From assembly GCF_001402875.1 (NCBI RefSeq), contig NZ_CP012946.1, positions 722,001 to 786,000 of the forward strand: a stretch of 64,000 bases of DNA, written 5' to 3'. Position 1 is the stretch's first letter. Every line of letters starts with the position of its first letter. Below are positions 47,007 to 57,564 of this stretch, in pieces. A program made the translations under genes and the position numbers. The stretch comes from Blastochloris viridis. GTDB lineage: Bacteria; Pseudomonadota; Alphaproteobacteria; Rhizobiales; Xanthobacteraceae. The notes under the pieces were generated by a model. It worked only from the letters and a program-made list of their open reading frames with translations, had not been told where the DNA came from and ran no database searches.

Positions 47007-48670
47007 ATGTTGGGATAGTTCGGCCCGCCGCCGCCTTCGGGCGCCACCCACACGATGTTCTGGGTGGGGTCCTTGATGTCGCATGTCTTGCAGTGGACGC
47101 AGTTCTGCGCGTTGATGACGAAGCGCGGATCGCTTTGGCTCGCCTCGTCGCCGTAGACCACCTCATAGACCCCGGCCGGGCAGTAGAGCCGCGCCGGCTC
47201 GCCATAGAGCGGCAGGTTGTGGGCGATCGGCACCGCCGGGTCCTTGAGGGTGAGATGGACCGGCTGGTCCTCCTCGTGGTTGGTGTTGGACAAGAACACC
47301 GAGGACAGCTTGTCGAACGACAGCTTGCCGTCCGGCCGCGGGTAAGCGATCGGCTCGACCTCGTCGAGGCGCTTGAGCTTGGCGTGGTCGGGCTTGTCGT
47401 GCTTCAGCGTGCCGAACAGCGAGAAGCCGAAGCGGTTGGTCCACATGTCGAGGCCGCCGAGCGCGACGCCCAGCATCAGGCCGTAGCGCGCCCACAGCGG
47501 CTTGACGTTGCGCACCGGCTTGAGATCGACCCCGATCGGGCTGGCGCGCCAACTGTCGTCGTAGCTGGTCAGCTCGTCATTGGCGCGGCCGGCTTTGATC
47601 GCGGCGGCGGCGTGCTCGGCCGCCAGCATGGCGGAGGTGATGGCGTTGTGGGTGCCCTTGATGCGCGGCACGTTGAGGAAGCCGGCGCCATCGCCGATCA
47701 GGGCGCCGCCGGGGAACGAAAGCTTCGGCACCGACTGCCAGCCGCCCTCGGTGATGGCGCGGGCGCCATAGGCGATGCGCTTGGCGCCGGCGAAGGTGTC
47801 CGCGACCAGCGGGTGGTGCTTGAAGCGCTGGAACTCGTCGAACGGTGACAGCGTCGGGTTCTCGTAGTCGAGATGGACGACGAAGCCGACCGCGACCTGG
47901 TTATCCTCAAGATGATAGAGGAAGGAGCCGCCGCCGGTTGCGTTGTCGAGCGGCCAGCCGAACGAGTGCTGCACCAGGCCGGGCTTGGATTTCTCCGGCG
48001 CCACCTGCCACAGCTCTTTGAGGCCGATGCCGTATTTCTGCGGAGAGCGATCGGCGTCTAGCTTGAAGCGGTTGATAAGCTGGCGGGAGAGCTGGCCGCG
48101 GGTGCCTTCGGCGAACAGCACGTATTTGCCCGCCAGCTCCATGCCGCGGGTGAAGCTGTCCTTCAGATGACCGTCGCGGGCGACGCCCATGTCGCCGGTG
48201 GCGATGCCGGTCACCGCGCCGTTATCGTCATAGAGCACCTCGGCGGCGGCGAAGCCGGGATAGATGTCGACGCCGAGCGCCTCGGCCTTGGCCGCCAGCC
48301 AGCGGCAGACATTGCCGAGCGAGACCACGAAGCAGCCGTGGTTGGACATCAGCGGCGGCATCATCCAGTTCGGCAGCCGCACGGCGCCGCGCTCGGTGAA
48401 GTAATAGAAGCGGTCGTCGGTGGCCGCGGTCTTGAGCGGGTGGTCCTCCGCGCGCCAGCCGGGAAGCAGGGCGTCGAGGCTGGAGGGGTCGACCACCGCG
48501 CCGGACAGGATGTGAGCGCCGACCTCGGAGCCCTTCTCGACCACCACCACGGCGAGATCGGGGTCGATCTGCTTCAGGCGGATCGCGGCAGCAAGGCCCG
48601 CCGGGCCGGCGCCGACGACAACAACGTCGAAGTCCATCCGCTCGCGCGGCGGGCGTTCCGCCTCAGTCAT
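47003..48670 (-). CDS. etfD: Electron transfer flavoprotein-ubiquinone oxidoreductase
   Basis: 555 residues from ATG 48670, which has GAGGGAACGG upstream; the frame extends upstream without a better start. Passes electrons from ETF (fatty acid and amino acid dehydrogenases) to ubiquinone. N-terminal FAD-binding GAGPAGLAAAIRL, the central GDGAGFLNVPRIKGTHNA, and C-terminal [4Fe-4S] cysteines in CPAGVYE and NCVHCKTCDIKDP. Normal length. The last codons lie in a palindromic repeat arm. Divergent from the uracil-DNA glycosylase gene. Confidence 0.96.
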   Translation of the reverse strand: MTEAERPPRERMDFDVVVVGAGPAGLAAAIRLKQIDPDLAVVVVEKGSEVGAHILSGAVVDPSSLDALLPGWRAEDHPLKTAATDDRFYYFTERGAVRLPNWMMPPLMSNHGCFVVSLGNVCRWLAAKAEALGVDIYPGFAAAEVLYDDNGAVTGIATGDMGVARDGHLKDSFTRGMELAGKYVLFAEGTRGQLSRQLINRFKLDADRSPQKYGIGLKELWQVAPEKSKPGLVQHSFGWPLDNATGGGSFLYHLEDNQVAVGFVVHLDYENPTLSPFDEFQRFKHHPLVADTFAGAKRIAYGARAITEGGWQSVPKLSFPGGALIGDGAGFLNVPRIKGTHNAITSAMLAAEHAAAAIKAGRANDELTSYDDSWRASPIGVDLKPVRNVKPLWARYGLMLGVALGGLDMWTNRFGFSLFGTLKHDKPDHAKLKRLDEVEPIAYPRPDGKLSFDKLSSVFLSNTNHEEDQPVHLTLKDPAVPIAHNLPLYGEPARLYCPAGVYEVVYGDEASQSDPRFVINAQNCVHCKTCDIKDPTQNIVWVAPEGGGGPNYPNM

Positions 48671-48783
48671 GGTCCGTTCCCTCGGTTCTACGTTTTTTTC
48701 ATTATGGTCATTCCATGACTCGACGACGCTGACAATGCCGACGAAAGGTGCGGGTGACCGATGGCGCTGATAACGTGGCTTCG

Positions 48784-49728
48784 ATGACCGCCCCCGCCGA
48801 CCTCCACACCGTGCTCGCCGACATCCTGGCCTTCTACGCCGAGGCCGGCGTCGACGTGGCGCTGGACGAAGAGCCACACGACCGCCTGGCTGACAGCGCG
48901 GCGGAGGCTGCGGCGCGGCTCGCCTCTCCGCCGGGGCCGCCGGCCTTGGCGGCCGCAACGCTCGGGGCACCAGCTCCGGCGATGATGGCGCGGCCGGGCG
49001 GGCGGGGGGCGGCGGGCGAGGCCCCGCACCAGTTCCCCACCGTGCCGCCGGCCCGCGGCGGCGGGGAGGCGCCGGACCCGGCCGCTGCCGCCGCCAGGGT
49101 GCCGCTGGCGCCGGACGCCGCGGTGATGGCCGCCCGCCAAGCGGCGCGCGAGGCGGCCTCGCTCGGCGAGCTACGGGCGATGCTGGAGGGGTTCGAGGGC
49201 TGCGCGCTGAAGGTGACGGCGTCGCGGCTGGTGTTCGCCGACGGTGCGCCGGACGCCAGGCTGATGCTGGTGGGCGAGGCGCCGGGGGCGGAAGAGGACC
49301 GCCAGGGCAAGCCGTTCGTCGGCCGCGCCGGACAGTTGCTGGATCGCATGCTGGCGGCGATCGGGCTCGACCGCACCAAGGTCTATATCGCCAACATCGT
49401 GCCGTGGCGGCCGCCGGGCAACCGCACCCCGACGCCGCAGGAAAGCGCGATCTGCCTGCCGTTCATCGCCCGCCAGATCGAGCTGGTCGACCCCGCCGTG
49501 CTGGTGTTCCTCGGCGGCTTTGCCGCCTCCAGCCTGCTCGGCGCCAAGGAGGGCATCCTCAAGACCCGCGGCCGCTGGCTGAGCTACCATGCCGGCACGC
49601 GCGACATCCGCGCCATGGCGACGCTGCACCCGGCCTACCTGCTGCGCCAGCCGCTGCAGAAGCGGCTGGCATGGCGCGACTTCCTCGCCGTGAAGCGGGC
49701 GCTGGACGAGGCCGCGAAGGCGGGCTGA
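48784..49728 (+). CDS. Uracil-DNA glycosylase, family 4-like
   Basis: 314 residues from ATG 48784; a GTG start at 48748 would add 12. Removes uracil from DNA. About 110 N-terminal residues are low-complexity Ala/Pro/Gly with few conserved features. The catalytic core has GEAPGAEEDRQGKPFVGRAGQLLD, IVPWRPPGNRTPTPQE and HPAYLLR. Of the four Fe-S cysteines in thermophile family 4 enzymes, only two have counterparts (in GCALKVTA and SAICLPF); the others are Phe and Trp. The UdgX-specific KRRIH motif is missing. Confidence 0.88.
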   Translation: MTAPADLHTVLADILAFYAEAGVDVALDEEPHDRLADSAAEAAARLASPPGPPALAAATLGAPAPAMMARPGGRGAAGEAPHQFPTVPPARGGGEAPDPAAAAARVPLAPDAAVMAARQAAREAASLGELRAMLEGFEGCALKVTASRLVFADGAPDARLMLVGEAPGAEEDRQGKPFVGRAGQLLDRMLAAIGLDRTKVYIANIVPWRPPGNRTPTPQESAICLPFIARQIELVDPAVLVFLGGFAASSLLGAKEGILKTRGRWLSYHAGTRDIRAMATLHPAYLLRQPLQKRLAWRDFLAVKRALDEAAKAG

Positions 49729-49742
49729 GGCGCGCGTTCCCC

Positions 49743-49846
49743 GTCGTCCCGGCCGAGCGAAGCGAGAGACGGGACCGTCCGGCGATTGGCGCCTTCTTGC
49801 ACGCGGTGCCGGCTCGCGCGCCTGCCGGCGCTTGGCCGGGACGACG
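49743..49846. repeat. Intergenic double-hairpin repeat, copy 6
   Basis: Starts GTCGTCCCGGCCGAGCGAAG and ends CCGGGACGACGAG. Located downstream of the glycosylase gene and upstream of the ferredoxin oxidoreductase-type gene, both on the plus strand. Closely related to the segment at the end of rsmA. Confidence 0.8.
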
Positions 49847-50005
49847 AGACCGTGAGCAGTCCGCAGAGCCAGCCTCACCGCGACCAAATGTCCGCTCGAA
49901 GCCGGCAGCGCCAGCAATAAGACAGTTATGCTGTCGTATAGACCCGGACCAACCGGGCAGCGGCGGCGTTGGGTTCAAAGCTCGACGAGCTACGGGAGGC
50001 TTTCG

Positions 50006-53000
50006 ATGTCGGTCAGGCTGGCGCAGGCGTCGCTCGATGACAAATACGAGCTGTCCCCCGAGCGGGCGCCGCAGGACCGGGTGCTGCTCACCGGCACCCA
50101 GGCGCTGGTTCGCCTCGCCTTGATGCAGAAGGCGCGCGACCAAGGCGCCGGGCTGAACACCGCCGGCTTCGTCACCGGCTATCGCGGCTCCCCGCTCGGC
50201 GGGCTCGACGCCCAGTTTCTCCGCGCCAGCCGCGTGCTCGAAGCCAATAACATCAAGTTCCAGTCCGCCCTCAACGAGGACCTTGCCGCCACCGCGCTGT
50301 GGGGCAGCCAGCAGGCCGAGCTGCGCGGCGAGGGCCGCTTCGACGGCGTGTTCGGGCTGTGGTACGGCAAGGGGCCGGGGGTCGACCGCAGCGGCGACGT
50401 GTTCCGCCACGCCAATTTCGCCGGCACATCCAGGCACGGCGGCGTGCTGGCCTTGATGGGCGACGACCACACTGCCGAATCCTCCACCACCGCGCACCAG
50501 TCCGACTTCCACTTCGTCGACGTGATGATGCCGATCCTGAGCCCGGCCGGGGTGCAGGAAATCCTCGACCTCGGGCTGGTTGGCTGGGCGCTGAGCCGGT
50601 TCGCCGGCACCTGGGTGGCGATGAAGGGCGTCAAGGACACCGTGGAATCGACCGCGGTGGTCGACGGCCGGCTGGAGCGGGTGTCGATCGTCAGTCCCGA
50701 CGGCGTCAGGATGCCGGACGGCGGCCTCAACATCCGCCTTGGCGACACCCCGCTGCAGCAGGAGGCGCGGCTGCAGGAATACAAGCGCGATGCCGTGCTG
50801 GCGTTCGTGCGCGCCAACCGGCTCAACCGCTGGATCACCTCCGGCGGCCGCGCGCCGAGGATGGGCATCGCCACGCTCGGCAAGAGCTATCTCGACGTGC
50901 GCCTTGCGCTCGACGAACTCGGCATCGACGAGGTGCGCGCCAACGACCTCGGCATTCGCCTGTTCAAGATCGCCTGCCCATGGCCGCTGTCGAAACTGGA
51001 GCTGATGGAGTTCGCCGGCGACCTCGACCTCATCATGGTGGTGGAGGAGAAGCGCTCGCTGGTCGAGGTCCAGGTGCGCGAGGAACTCTACGGCACCGCG
51101 CACCAGCCCACCGTGATCGGCAAGAAGGACGAGCGCGGCGAGTGGCTGTTCCCGGTCAAGGGCGCGCTGGAGCCGACCGACATCGCGGTCGCCATCGGCA
51201 AGCGCCTGTTGACCTACGCCTCCGACGAGCAGCTGGCGACGCGGGTGGCGCAGCTGGAGGAGGCGCAGCGGGTGATGGCGCAGGCCGCCGACATCGCGGT
51301 GCGCACGCCGCACTTCTGCTCCGGCTGCCCGCACAACACCTCGACGAAAGTGCCCGCCGGCATGCGGGCCTATGCCGGCATCGGCTGCCACTACATGGTG
51401 CAGTGGATGGACCGCTCCACGCTCGGCTTCACCGCGATGGGCGGGGAGGGCGCCAACTGGATCGGCGAGGCGCCGTTCTCCAGGCGCCGCCACGTGTTCC
51501 AGAATCTCGGCGATGGCACCTACAACCACTCCGGCTCGCTGGCCATTCGCGCGTCCATCGCCGCTGGCGTCAATGTCACCTACAAGATCCTGTTCAACGA
51601 CGCCGTCGCCATGACGGGCGGCCAGCGCCTCGACGGCGGGCTCACCGCATCGAAGATCGCGCGGCAGGTGGCCGCGGAGGGCGCCGCGCGAATCCGGGTG
51701 GTGTCGAACGAGCCGTGGAAATACGGCACGGACGATGTGTGGCCGGACGGCTGCACCATCCACCCGCGCGAGGACCTCGACGCGGTGCAGCGCGAGCTTG
51801 CCGCCATCCCCGGCGTCACCGTGCTGATCTATGACCAGACCTGCGCCGCCGAGAAACGGCGCCGGCGCAAGCGCGGCCAGTTTCCCGATCCCGCGACGCG
51901 TGTCCTCATCAACGACCTCGTCTGCGAGGGCTGCGGCGATTGCGGCGTGAAATCCAACTGCATCTCGATCCAGCCGCTGGAGACCGAGTTCGGCCGCAAG
52001 CGCCAGATCGACCAGTCGAGCTGCAACAAGGATTTCTCCTGCATCAAGGGATTCTGCCCGTCGTTCGTCACCGTCTCCGGCGGCACCTTGAAGGCGCGGC
52101 CGGCTGCGGCGACCGCGGGCGAGGCGCTGCCGGCGTTGCCCGAACCGGTGCTGCCGCCGATCCACGGCACCTACAACGTGCTGGTGTCGGGCATCGGCGG
52201 CACCGGCATCGTCACCATCGCCCAGGTGCTGGGCATGGCGGCGTATCTCGACGGCAAGGCCTGCGGCATCATCGACATGGCCGGGCTGGCGCAGAAAGGC
52301 GGGGCGGTGTTCAGCCATCTGCGCCTTGCCGAGAGGCCGGCCGACATCCACGCCATCCGCATCGGCGCGCGCAGCGCCGACCTGGTGCTGGCGGGCGACC
52401 TCGTCGTCGCCGGCAACCGCAAGGCGCTGGCGGCGATGCGGCCGGGCCGCACGCGCGCCATCGTCAACACCTTCGAGATGCTGCCGGGCGATTTCACCCG
52501 CAACGCCGACTTTTCGCTGCCGACCGAGCGGCTGAAGCGCGCGCTGGTGTCGGCCGCAGGGCCTGAAGCGACGCATTTCATGGATGCTTCGGCCATCGCC
52601 GAAGCGCTGTTCGGCAACACCGTCGGCAGCAACATCTTCCTGGTCGGCGTCGCATACCAGATTGGCGCCATCCCACTGTCGGCCGAGGCGATCGAGCGCG
52701 CCATCGCGCTCAACGGCGAGGCGGTGGCGATGAACATCGCCGCGTTCCGCTGGGGCCGGCGCGCGGCGGTTGATCCGGCGTCGGTCGCAGGGCTGACGGC
52801 GCCGGCGGCCAAATCCGGCTCGCGCGCGCTGTCGGCCTCGCTCGACGAGACGATCGCGCGGCGCGCCGAATTCCTCACCGCCTACCAGAACGCCGCCTAT
52901 GCCGCGCGCTATCGCGCCGTGGTCGAGAAGGTGCGCGCCGCCGAGGCCGCGCGGGTGCCGGGCTCGGCCCGGCTCACCGAGGCGGTGGCGCGCTATGCCT

Positions 53001-53500
53001 TCAAGCTGATGGCCTACAAGGACGAGTACGAGGTGGCGCGGCTCTATGCCGATGGCCGCTTCGCCGCCGAGGTGGCCGAGACGTTCGAGGGCAAGGTGAA
53101 GCTCGAATTCCACCTTGCGCCGACCTTCCTGGCGCGGCGCGATCCCGTCAGCGGCGAGCCGCGAAAGATCACGTTCGGGCCGTGGCTGATGACCGCATTC
53201 AAGTTGCTGGCGAAGATGAAGGGGTTGCGCGGCACGCCGTTCGATCCGTTCGGCTGGACGGCGGAGCGGCGCATCGAGCGCACATTGATCGAGGACTATG
53301 TCGCCTTAATCGACGAGGTGGTCGAGCATCTGACGCCGGCCACCCATTCGGTCGCGGTCGGCTTGGCGTCGATCCCGGACAAGATTCGCGGCTATGGCCC
53401 GGTCAAGGCGCGCCACCTCGCCGCCGCAAAGGCCGAGGAGGCAACGCTTTTGGCCGAGTTCAGGTCGGGCGCGCCGACATTGCAGCAGGCGGCGGAGTAG
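50006..53500 (+). CDS. Indolepyruvate ferredoxin oxidoreductase family protein (fused)
   Basis: 1164 residues from ATG 50006, with ACGGGAGG seven bases upstream. One polypeptide joins TPP-dependent pyrimidine/core domains (residues 30-600; SRHGGVLALMGDDHTAESST, GFTAMGGEGANWIGEAPF), Cys clusters (CSGCPHN at 460-470, CEGCGDCGVKSNC and CNKDFSCIKGFCPSF about 640-690) and a gamma domain (about 720-900; VSGIGGTGIVTIAQVLG). Such fused aerobic-type enzymes oxidise branched or aromatic 2-ketoacids. The substrate and physiological acceptor are not known here. Gene is flanked by repeats on both sides. Confidence 0.9.
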   Translation: MSVRLAQASLDDKYELSPERAPQDRVLLTGTQALVRLALMQKARDQGAGLNTAGFVTGYRGSPLGGLDAQFLRASRVLEANNIKFQSALNEDLAATALWGSQQAELRGEGRFDGVFGLWYGKGPGVDRSGDVFRHANFAGTSRHGGVLALMGDDHTAESSTTAHQSDFHFVDVMMPILSPAGVQEILDLGLVGWALSRFAGTWVAMKGVKDTVESTAVVDGRLERVSIVSPDGVRMPDGGLNIRLGDTPLQQEARLQEYKRDAVLAFVRANRLNRWITSGGRAPRMGIATLGKSYLDVRLALDELGIDEVRANDLGIRLFKIACPWPLSKLELMEFAGDLDLIMVVEEKRSLVEVQVREELYGTAHQPTVIGKKDERGEWLFPVKGALEPTDIAVAIGKRLLTYASDEQLATRVAQLEEAQRVMAQAADIAVRTPHFCSGCPHNTSTKVPAGMRAYAGIGCHYMVQWMDRSTLGFTAMGGEGANWIGEAPFSRRRHVFQNLGDGTYNHSGSLAIRASIAAGVNVTYKILFNDAVAMTGGQRLDGGLTASKIARQVAAEGAARIRVVSNEPWKYGTDDVWPDGCTIHPREDLDAVQRELAAIPGVTVLIYDQTCAAEKRRRRKRGQFPDPATRVLINDLVCEGCGDCGVKSNCISIQPLETEFGRKRQIDQSSCNKDFSCIKGFCPSFVTVSGGTLKARPAAATAGEALPALPEPVLPPIHGTYNVLVSGIGGTGIVTIAQVLGMAAYLDGKACGIIDMAGLAQKGGAVFSHLRLAERPADIHAIRIGARSADLVLAGDLVVAGNRKALAAMRPGRTRAIVNTFEMLPGDFTRNADFSLPTERLKRALVSAAGPEATHFMDASAIAEALFGNTVGSNIFLVGVAYQIGAIPLSAEAIERAIALNGEAVAMNIAAFRWGRRAAVDPASVAGLTAPAAKSGSRALSASLDETIARRAEFLTAYQNAAYAARYRAVVEKVRAAEAARVPGSARLTEAVARYAFKLMAYKDEYEVARLYADGRFAAEVAETFEGKVKLEFHLAPTFLARRDPVSGEPRKITFGPWLMTAFKLLAKMKGLRGTPFDPFGWTAERRIERTLIEDYVALIDEVVEHLTPATHSVAVGLASIPDKIRGYGPVKARHLAAAKAEEATLLAEFRSGAPTLQQAAE

Positions 53501-53520
53501 GGGGCAGGCATTCGCCCGCC

Positions 53521-53678
53521 GTCGTTCCGGCCAAGCGCCGAAGGCGCGCGAGCCGGAACCCATGATCCGCTGTCGATTGCGGTGATGCAGAGCGGCTGAG
53601 CGAATCTCGGATGTCGCGGATCATGGATCCTCGGGTCTCGGCCGGATGCTGCGCATCCAGCCTCGCCCGAGGATGACG
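53521..53678. repeat. Intergenic double-hairpin repeat, copy 7 (longest)
   Basis: Starts GTCGTTCCGG and ends GAGGATGAC. It is longer than the others because of an ATGATCCGC...GCGGATCAT pair between the two hairpins. Located in the convergent gap between the oxidoreductase and isochorismatase-family genes. Confidence 0.85.
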
Positions 53679-53738
53679 GCGAGGGATGTGGTACGCCGCG
53701 TTGCGATGCACTTGCTGCCGCGAACGACTAATCGCGCC

Positions 53739-54269
53739 TCACTTCACCAGCTTCAGCACGTCGCGGAACTGCGGGTGCTTGGCGTCGGCGAGCCACTCGA
53801 AGATCACCATTTCCGGGGTGACGACGACGGCGCCGGCCGCCGCAAGACGCGCCAGCGCCGCCGTCTTGTTGGCCGGGTTGCGCGAGGACACCGCGTCCGC
53901 CACCACATAGACGCGGCGGCCGCCGGCGAGCAGGCCGAGCGCGGTCTGCAGCACGCAGATGTGCGCCTCCCAGCCGGCCACCACCGCCTGCGACGCATCG
54001 CCGAGCGCCTGGTCGAGATCGCTGCCGGCGCAGGCGTCGAACGTGCTCTTGAGCAGCGGCCGCGCCGCGTAGGCGGCGAGCTCGGGAACGGTCGGACCCA
54101 GCCGGTCCGGCGTCTGTTCGGTGACCAAGGTCGGCACGCCGATCAACTGCGCGACGGCGGCGAGACGCTGCGCCTCGCGCAGGGTGGCCTCGGCGCTGTC
54201 GATCGCGGGCTTCAACTTGCCCTGAAAGTCGATCAGGAGCAGCGCGGAGCGAGCGGCTTGAATGGGCAT
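53739..54269 (-). CDS. Isochorismatase-family hydrolase
   Basis: 176 residues. The cysteine hydrolase triad is Asp14 (LLIDFQGKL), Lys74 (LLKSTFDAC) and Cys105 (EAHICVLQT). The family includes isochorismatases, nicotinamidases and ycaC-like hydrolases. No pathway partner is visible. It is divergent from the acyl-CoA ligase cluster and could share its regulation. Confidence 0.88.
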   Translation of the reverse strand: MPIQAARSALLLIDFQGKLKPAIDSAEATLREAQRLAAVAQLIGVPTLVTEQTPDRLGPTVPELAAYAARPLLKSTFDACAGSDLDQALGDASQAVVAGWEAHICVLQTALGLLAGGRRVYVVADAVSSRNPANKTAALARLAAAGAVVVTPEMVIFEWLADAKHPQFRDVLKLVK

Positions 54270-54345
54270 CGGCGGCGGTCTCTCCAGTGGCGCAATGTTG
54301 TGCGGTGCAACGAAAAACCTTGGTCTATCAGACGAATGGACGATG

Positions 54346-54359
54346 GTTGCTTATGCAAC
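54346..54359. promoter_or_regulatory. Candidate operator upstream of the ligase/transporter cluster
   Basis: GTTGC TTAT GCAAC is a perfect 5-bp inverted repeat. A related GTTG TGCGGTG CAAC occurs at 54297-54311, 49 bases upstream. They lie in the divergent gap, immediately before a promoter candidate (TTGTGC at 54365-54370, 16 bases, TAAGCT at 54387-54392). Confidence 0.35.
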
Positions 54360-54556
54360 GGCTCTTGTGCCCAACCACCGATCCGCTAAGCTGTGTCTAC
54401 GGAATTGCCCGCAAGTCCGGCCCCCCGCTCAGGCTCGCAAGCAACCCGTATCAGCCGTAACGGGCGAAAGACCCGGCGGTCAATACAAGGCTCCGCAGAG
54501 AGCCATTCGAGGAAGCAACGGCCGGCGACGCCGGCCATTCGGGAGGACGACGCAAC

Positions 54557-56544
54557 GTGGCCGCCGCTGCGAACGGTTTTGCCGACACTTTCCCCAAGCT
54601 GTTGCTGCAGAACGCCGTGACGCGCGGCGGCCGCCCAGCGATGCGTCTCAAGGATCTCGGGATCTGGCAGACCTGGAGCTGGGCCGATGCGATGGAGGAG
54701 GTTCGCGCCTTCTCCATCGGCCTTCGGGTGCTCGGCCTTGCGGCCGGCGACAAGGTCGCGATCATCGGCCGCAACCGGCCGCGGCTCTATTGGGCGATGT
54801 GCGCCGCCCAAGCGCTCGGCGCCGTGCCGGTGCCGGTCTACGCCGACTCCGTCGCCGACGAGATGGCCTATGTGCTCGACCACGCCGAGGTGCGCCTTGC
54901 CGTGGTGCAGGATCAGGAGCAGGTCGACAAGGTGCTGTCGGTCGGCGACCGCCTGAGCCGGCTCGACCTCATCGTCTATGACGAGCCGCGTGGCCTGCGC
55001 GACTACGATCCGGCCCGGCTGAAATCGTTCGAGGAGGTGCAGGCGGCCGGACGCGCCGCGGTGGCCGAACAGCCCGGCGTCGCCGAGGCGTGGGAGCACG
55101 GCATCGCTCGCGGTGCCGGGAGCGACCTTGCCGTCATCCTCTACACCTCCGGCACCACCGGCCGGCCCAAGGGGGTGATGCTGTCGTTCGACAATGTCAT
55201 CCGCTCCGCCCGCAACGGCAATGCGTTCGATCAGCTCGACGAGAGCGAGAACGTGGTGGCCTATCTGCCGCTGGCGTGGGTGGGCGACCACATCTTTTCC
55301 TACGCCCAGTCGTTCACCGCCGGCTTCTGCGTCAACTGCCCGGAGTCGGACGCCACCGTCACCGACGACCGTCGCGAGATCGCGCCGACCTTCTTCTTCG
55401 CGCCGCCGCGGGTGTTCGAGACGCTGCTCACCATGATCATGGTGCGGATGGAGGACGCTGGCGCACTTAAGCGCAAGATGTTCGACGCCTTCATCGCCCA
55501 CGCCCAGCGCTGGGGCGAGAAGCTGCTGAACGGCGAGCCGGTGCCGCTGTCGGCGCGGCTGCTGTATTGGCTCGGCGACATCATGGTCTACGCGCCGCTG
55601 AAGAACCGGCTCGGCATGACGCGGCTCAAGGTGGGCTACACCGCTGGAGAGGCGATCGGCCCGGAGATCTTCCGGTTCTACCGCTCGCTCGGCATCAACT
55701 TGAAGCAGCTCTACGGCCAGACCGAGGCTGCGGTCTATGTCACGACCCAGCCCGACGGCGAGATCAGGTCCGACACGGTGGGCAAGCCCTCGCCGGAGGT
55801 CGAGATCAAGATCATCGACAGCGGCGAGGTGCTCTATCGCTCGCCCGGCGTGTTCCTCGGCTACTACAAGGAACCGGACAAGACCGCCGAGACCAAGACG
55901 GCGGACGGCTGGGTGCACTCGGGCGACGCCGGCTTCGTCGACGCCAACGGCCACCTGCGCATCATCGACCGCGCCAAGGACGTCGGCAAGCTGGCGTCAG
56001 GGGCGCTGTTTGCGCCGAAGTACATCGAGAACAAGCTGAAGTTCTATCCCACCATCAAGGAGGCGGTGGCGTTCGGCCAGAGCCGCGACTTCGTCACCGT
56101 GATGGTCAATATCGATCTGGTGGCGGTGGCGAGCTGGGCCGAACGTAACTCCATCGTCTACGCCTCGTACCAGGAGCTGGCTGGCCACCCGCAGATCTAC
56201 GACATGATCGCGCGCCACGTCGACGACGTGAACCGCTCGCTCAGCCTTGAGCCAATGATGGCGGCGAGCCAGATCAAGCGCTTCTTGGTGCTGCACAAGG
56301 AACTCGACGCCGACGACGGCGAGCTGACACGGACCCAGAAGGTGCGGCGCGGCTTTATCGCCGAGCGCTACGCGCCGCTGGTCGAGGCGCTCTATGCCGG
56401 CGCCGACGTCTGCGACATCACCACCGAGGTGACGTTCGAGGACGGCCGCAAGGGCGCAATCGCGGCGCGCGTCAAGACCCGCGACGCCGAGACCTATCCG
56501 CCGGCGGCGCCGACCAACGCAACGCCGGCGATGGAGAAGGCGGC

Positions 56545-56548
<4 letters not shown>
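54557..56548 (+). CDS. Long-chain acyl-CoA synthetase-like AMP-binding protein
   Basis: 663 residues from GTG 54557 with GGGAGG ideally spaced. Activates a carboxylic acid via an acyl-adenylate to a CoA thioester. A complete set of motifs: P-loop YTSGTTGRPKGVM (near 195), YGQTEAAV, HSGDAGFVDANGHLRIIDR. Length fits the acyl-CoA synthetase group (FadD15/ACSL type). It is the first gene of the cluster to 63881 and is followed by the LivG-type gene with a four-base overlap, which makes the ligase an integral part of the transport system. Confidence 0.92.
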
Positions 56549-57345
<797 letters not shown>

Positions 57346-57564
57346 AGCGCTCGCCCCATGAGCGGACGCCGGCTTTCCGAGAGAGAACGCGATGCCCCGA
57401 AGCGCTAGAGCGACCACAAGACAACCAGGCCTGCGGACGCTGAGGCGCGTTGTCGACACGAGCTCGTGCGGTGTTGTGAGCGAAGGCGCGAACGATCAAC
57501 ACCCTGGAGCGGCGGCCGGCCCGGTGCGGCCCGATCGGACCGGACTTCTTCAGGAGGCGCCGCG

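Noticed and set aside
49559..53113. A 1184-residue minus-strand open frame
   Set aside because: It is antisense to the large oxidoreductase, rich in His, Arg, Gly and Asp with no domain; long antisense frames are expected in GC-rich genes with strong third-position bias.
54262..54981. Plus-strand frames overlapping the start of the acyl-CoA synthetase
   Set aside because: They shift into an alternative frame of the ligase; the GTG start at 54557 with its strong ribosome binding site is clearly right.
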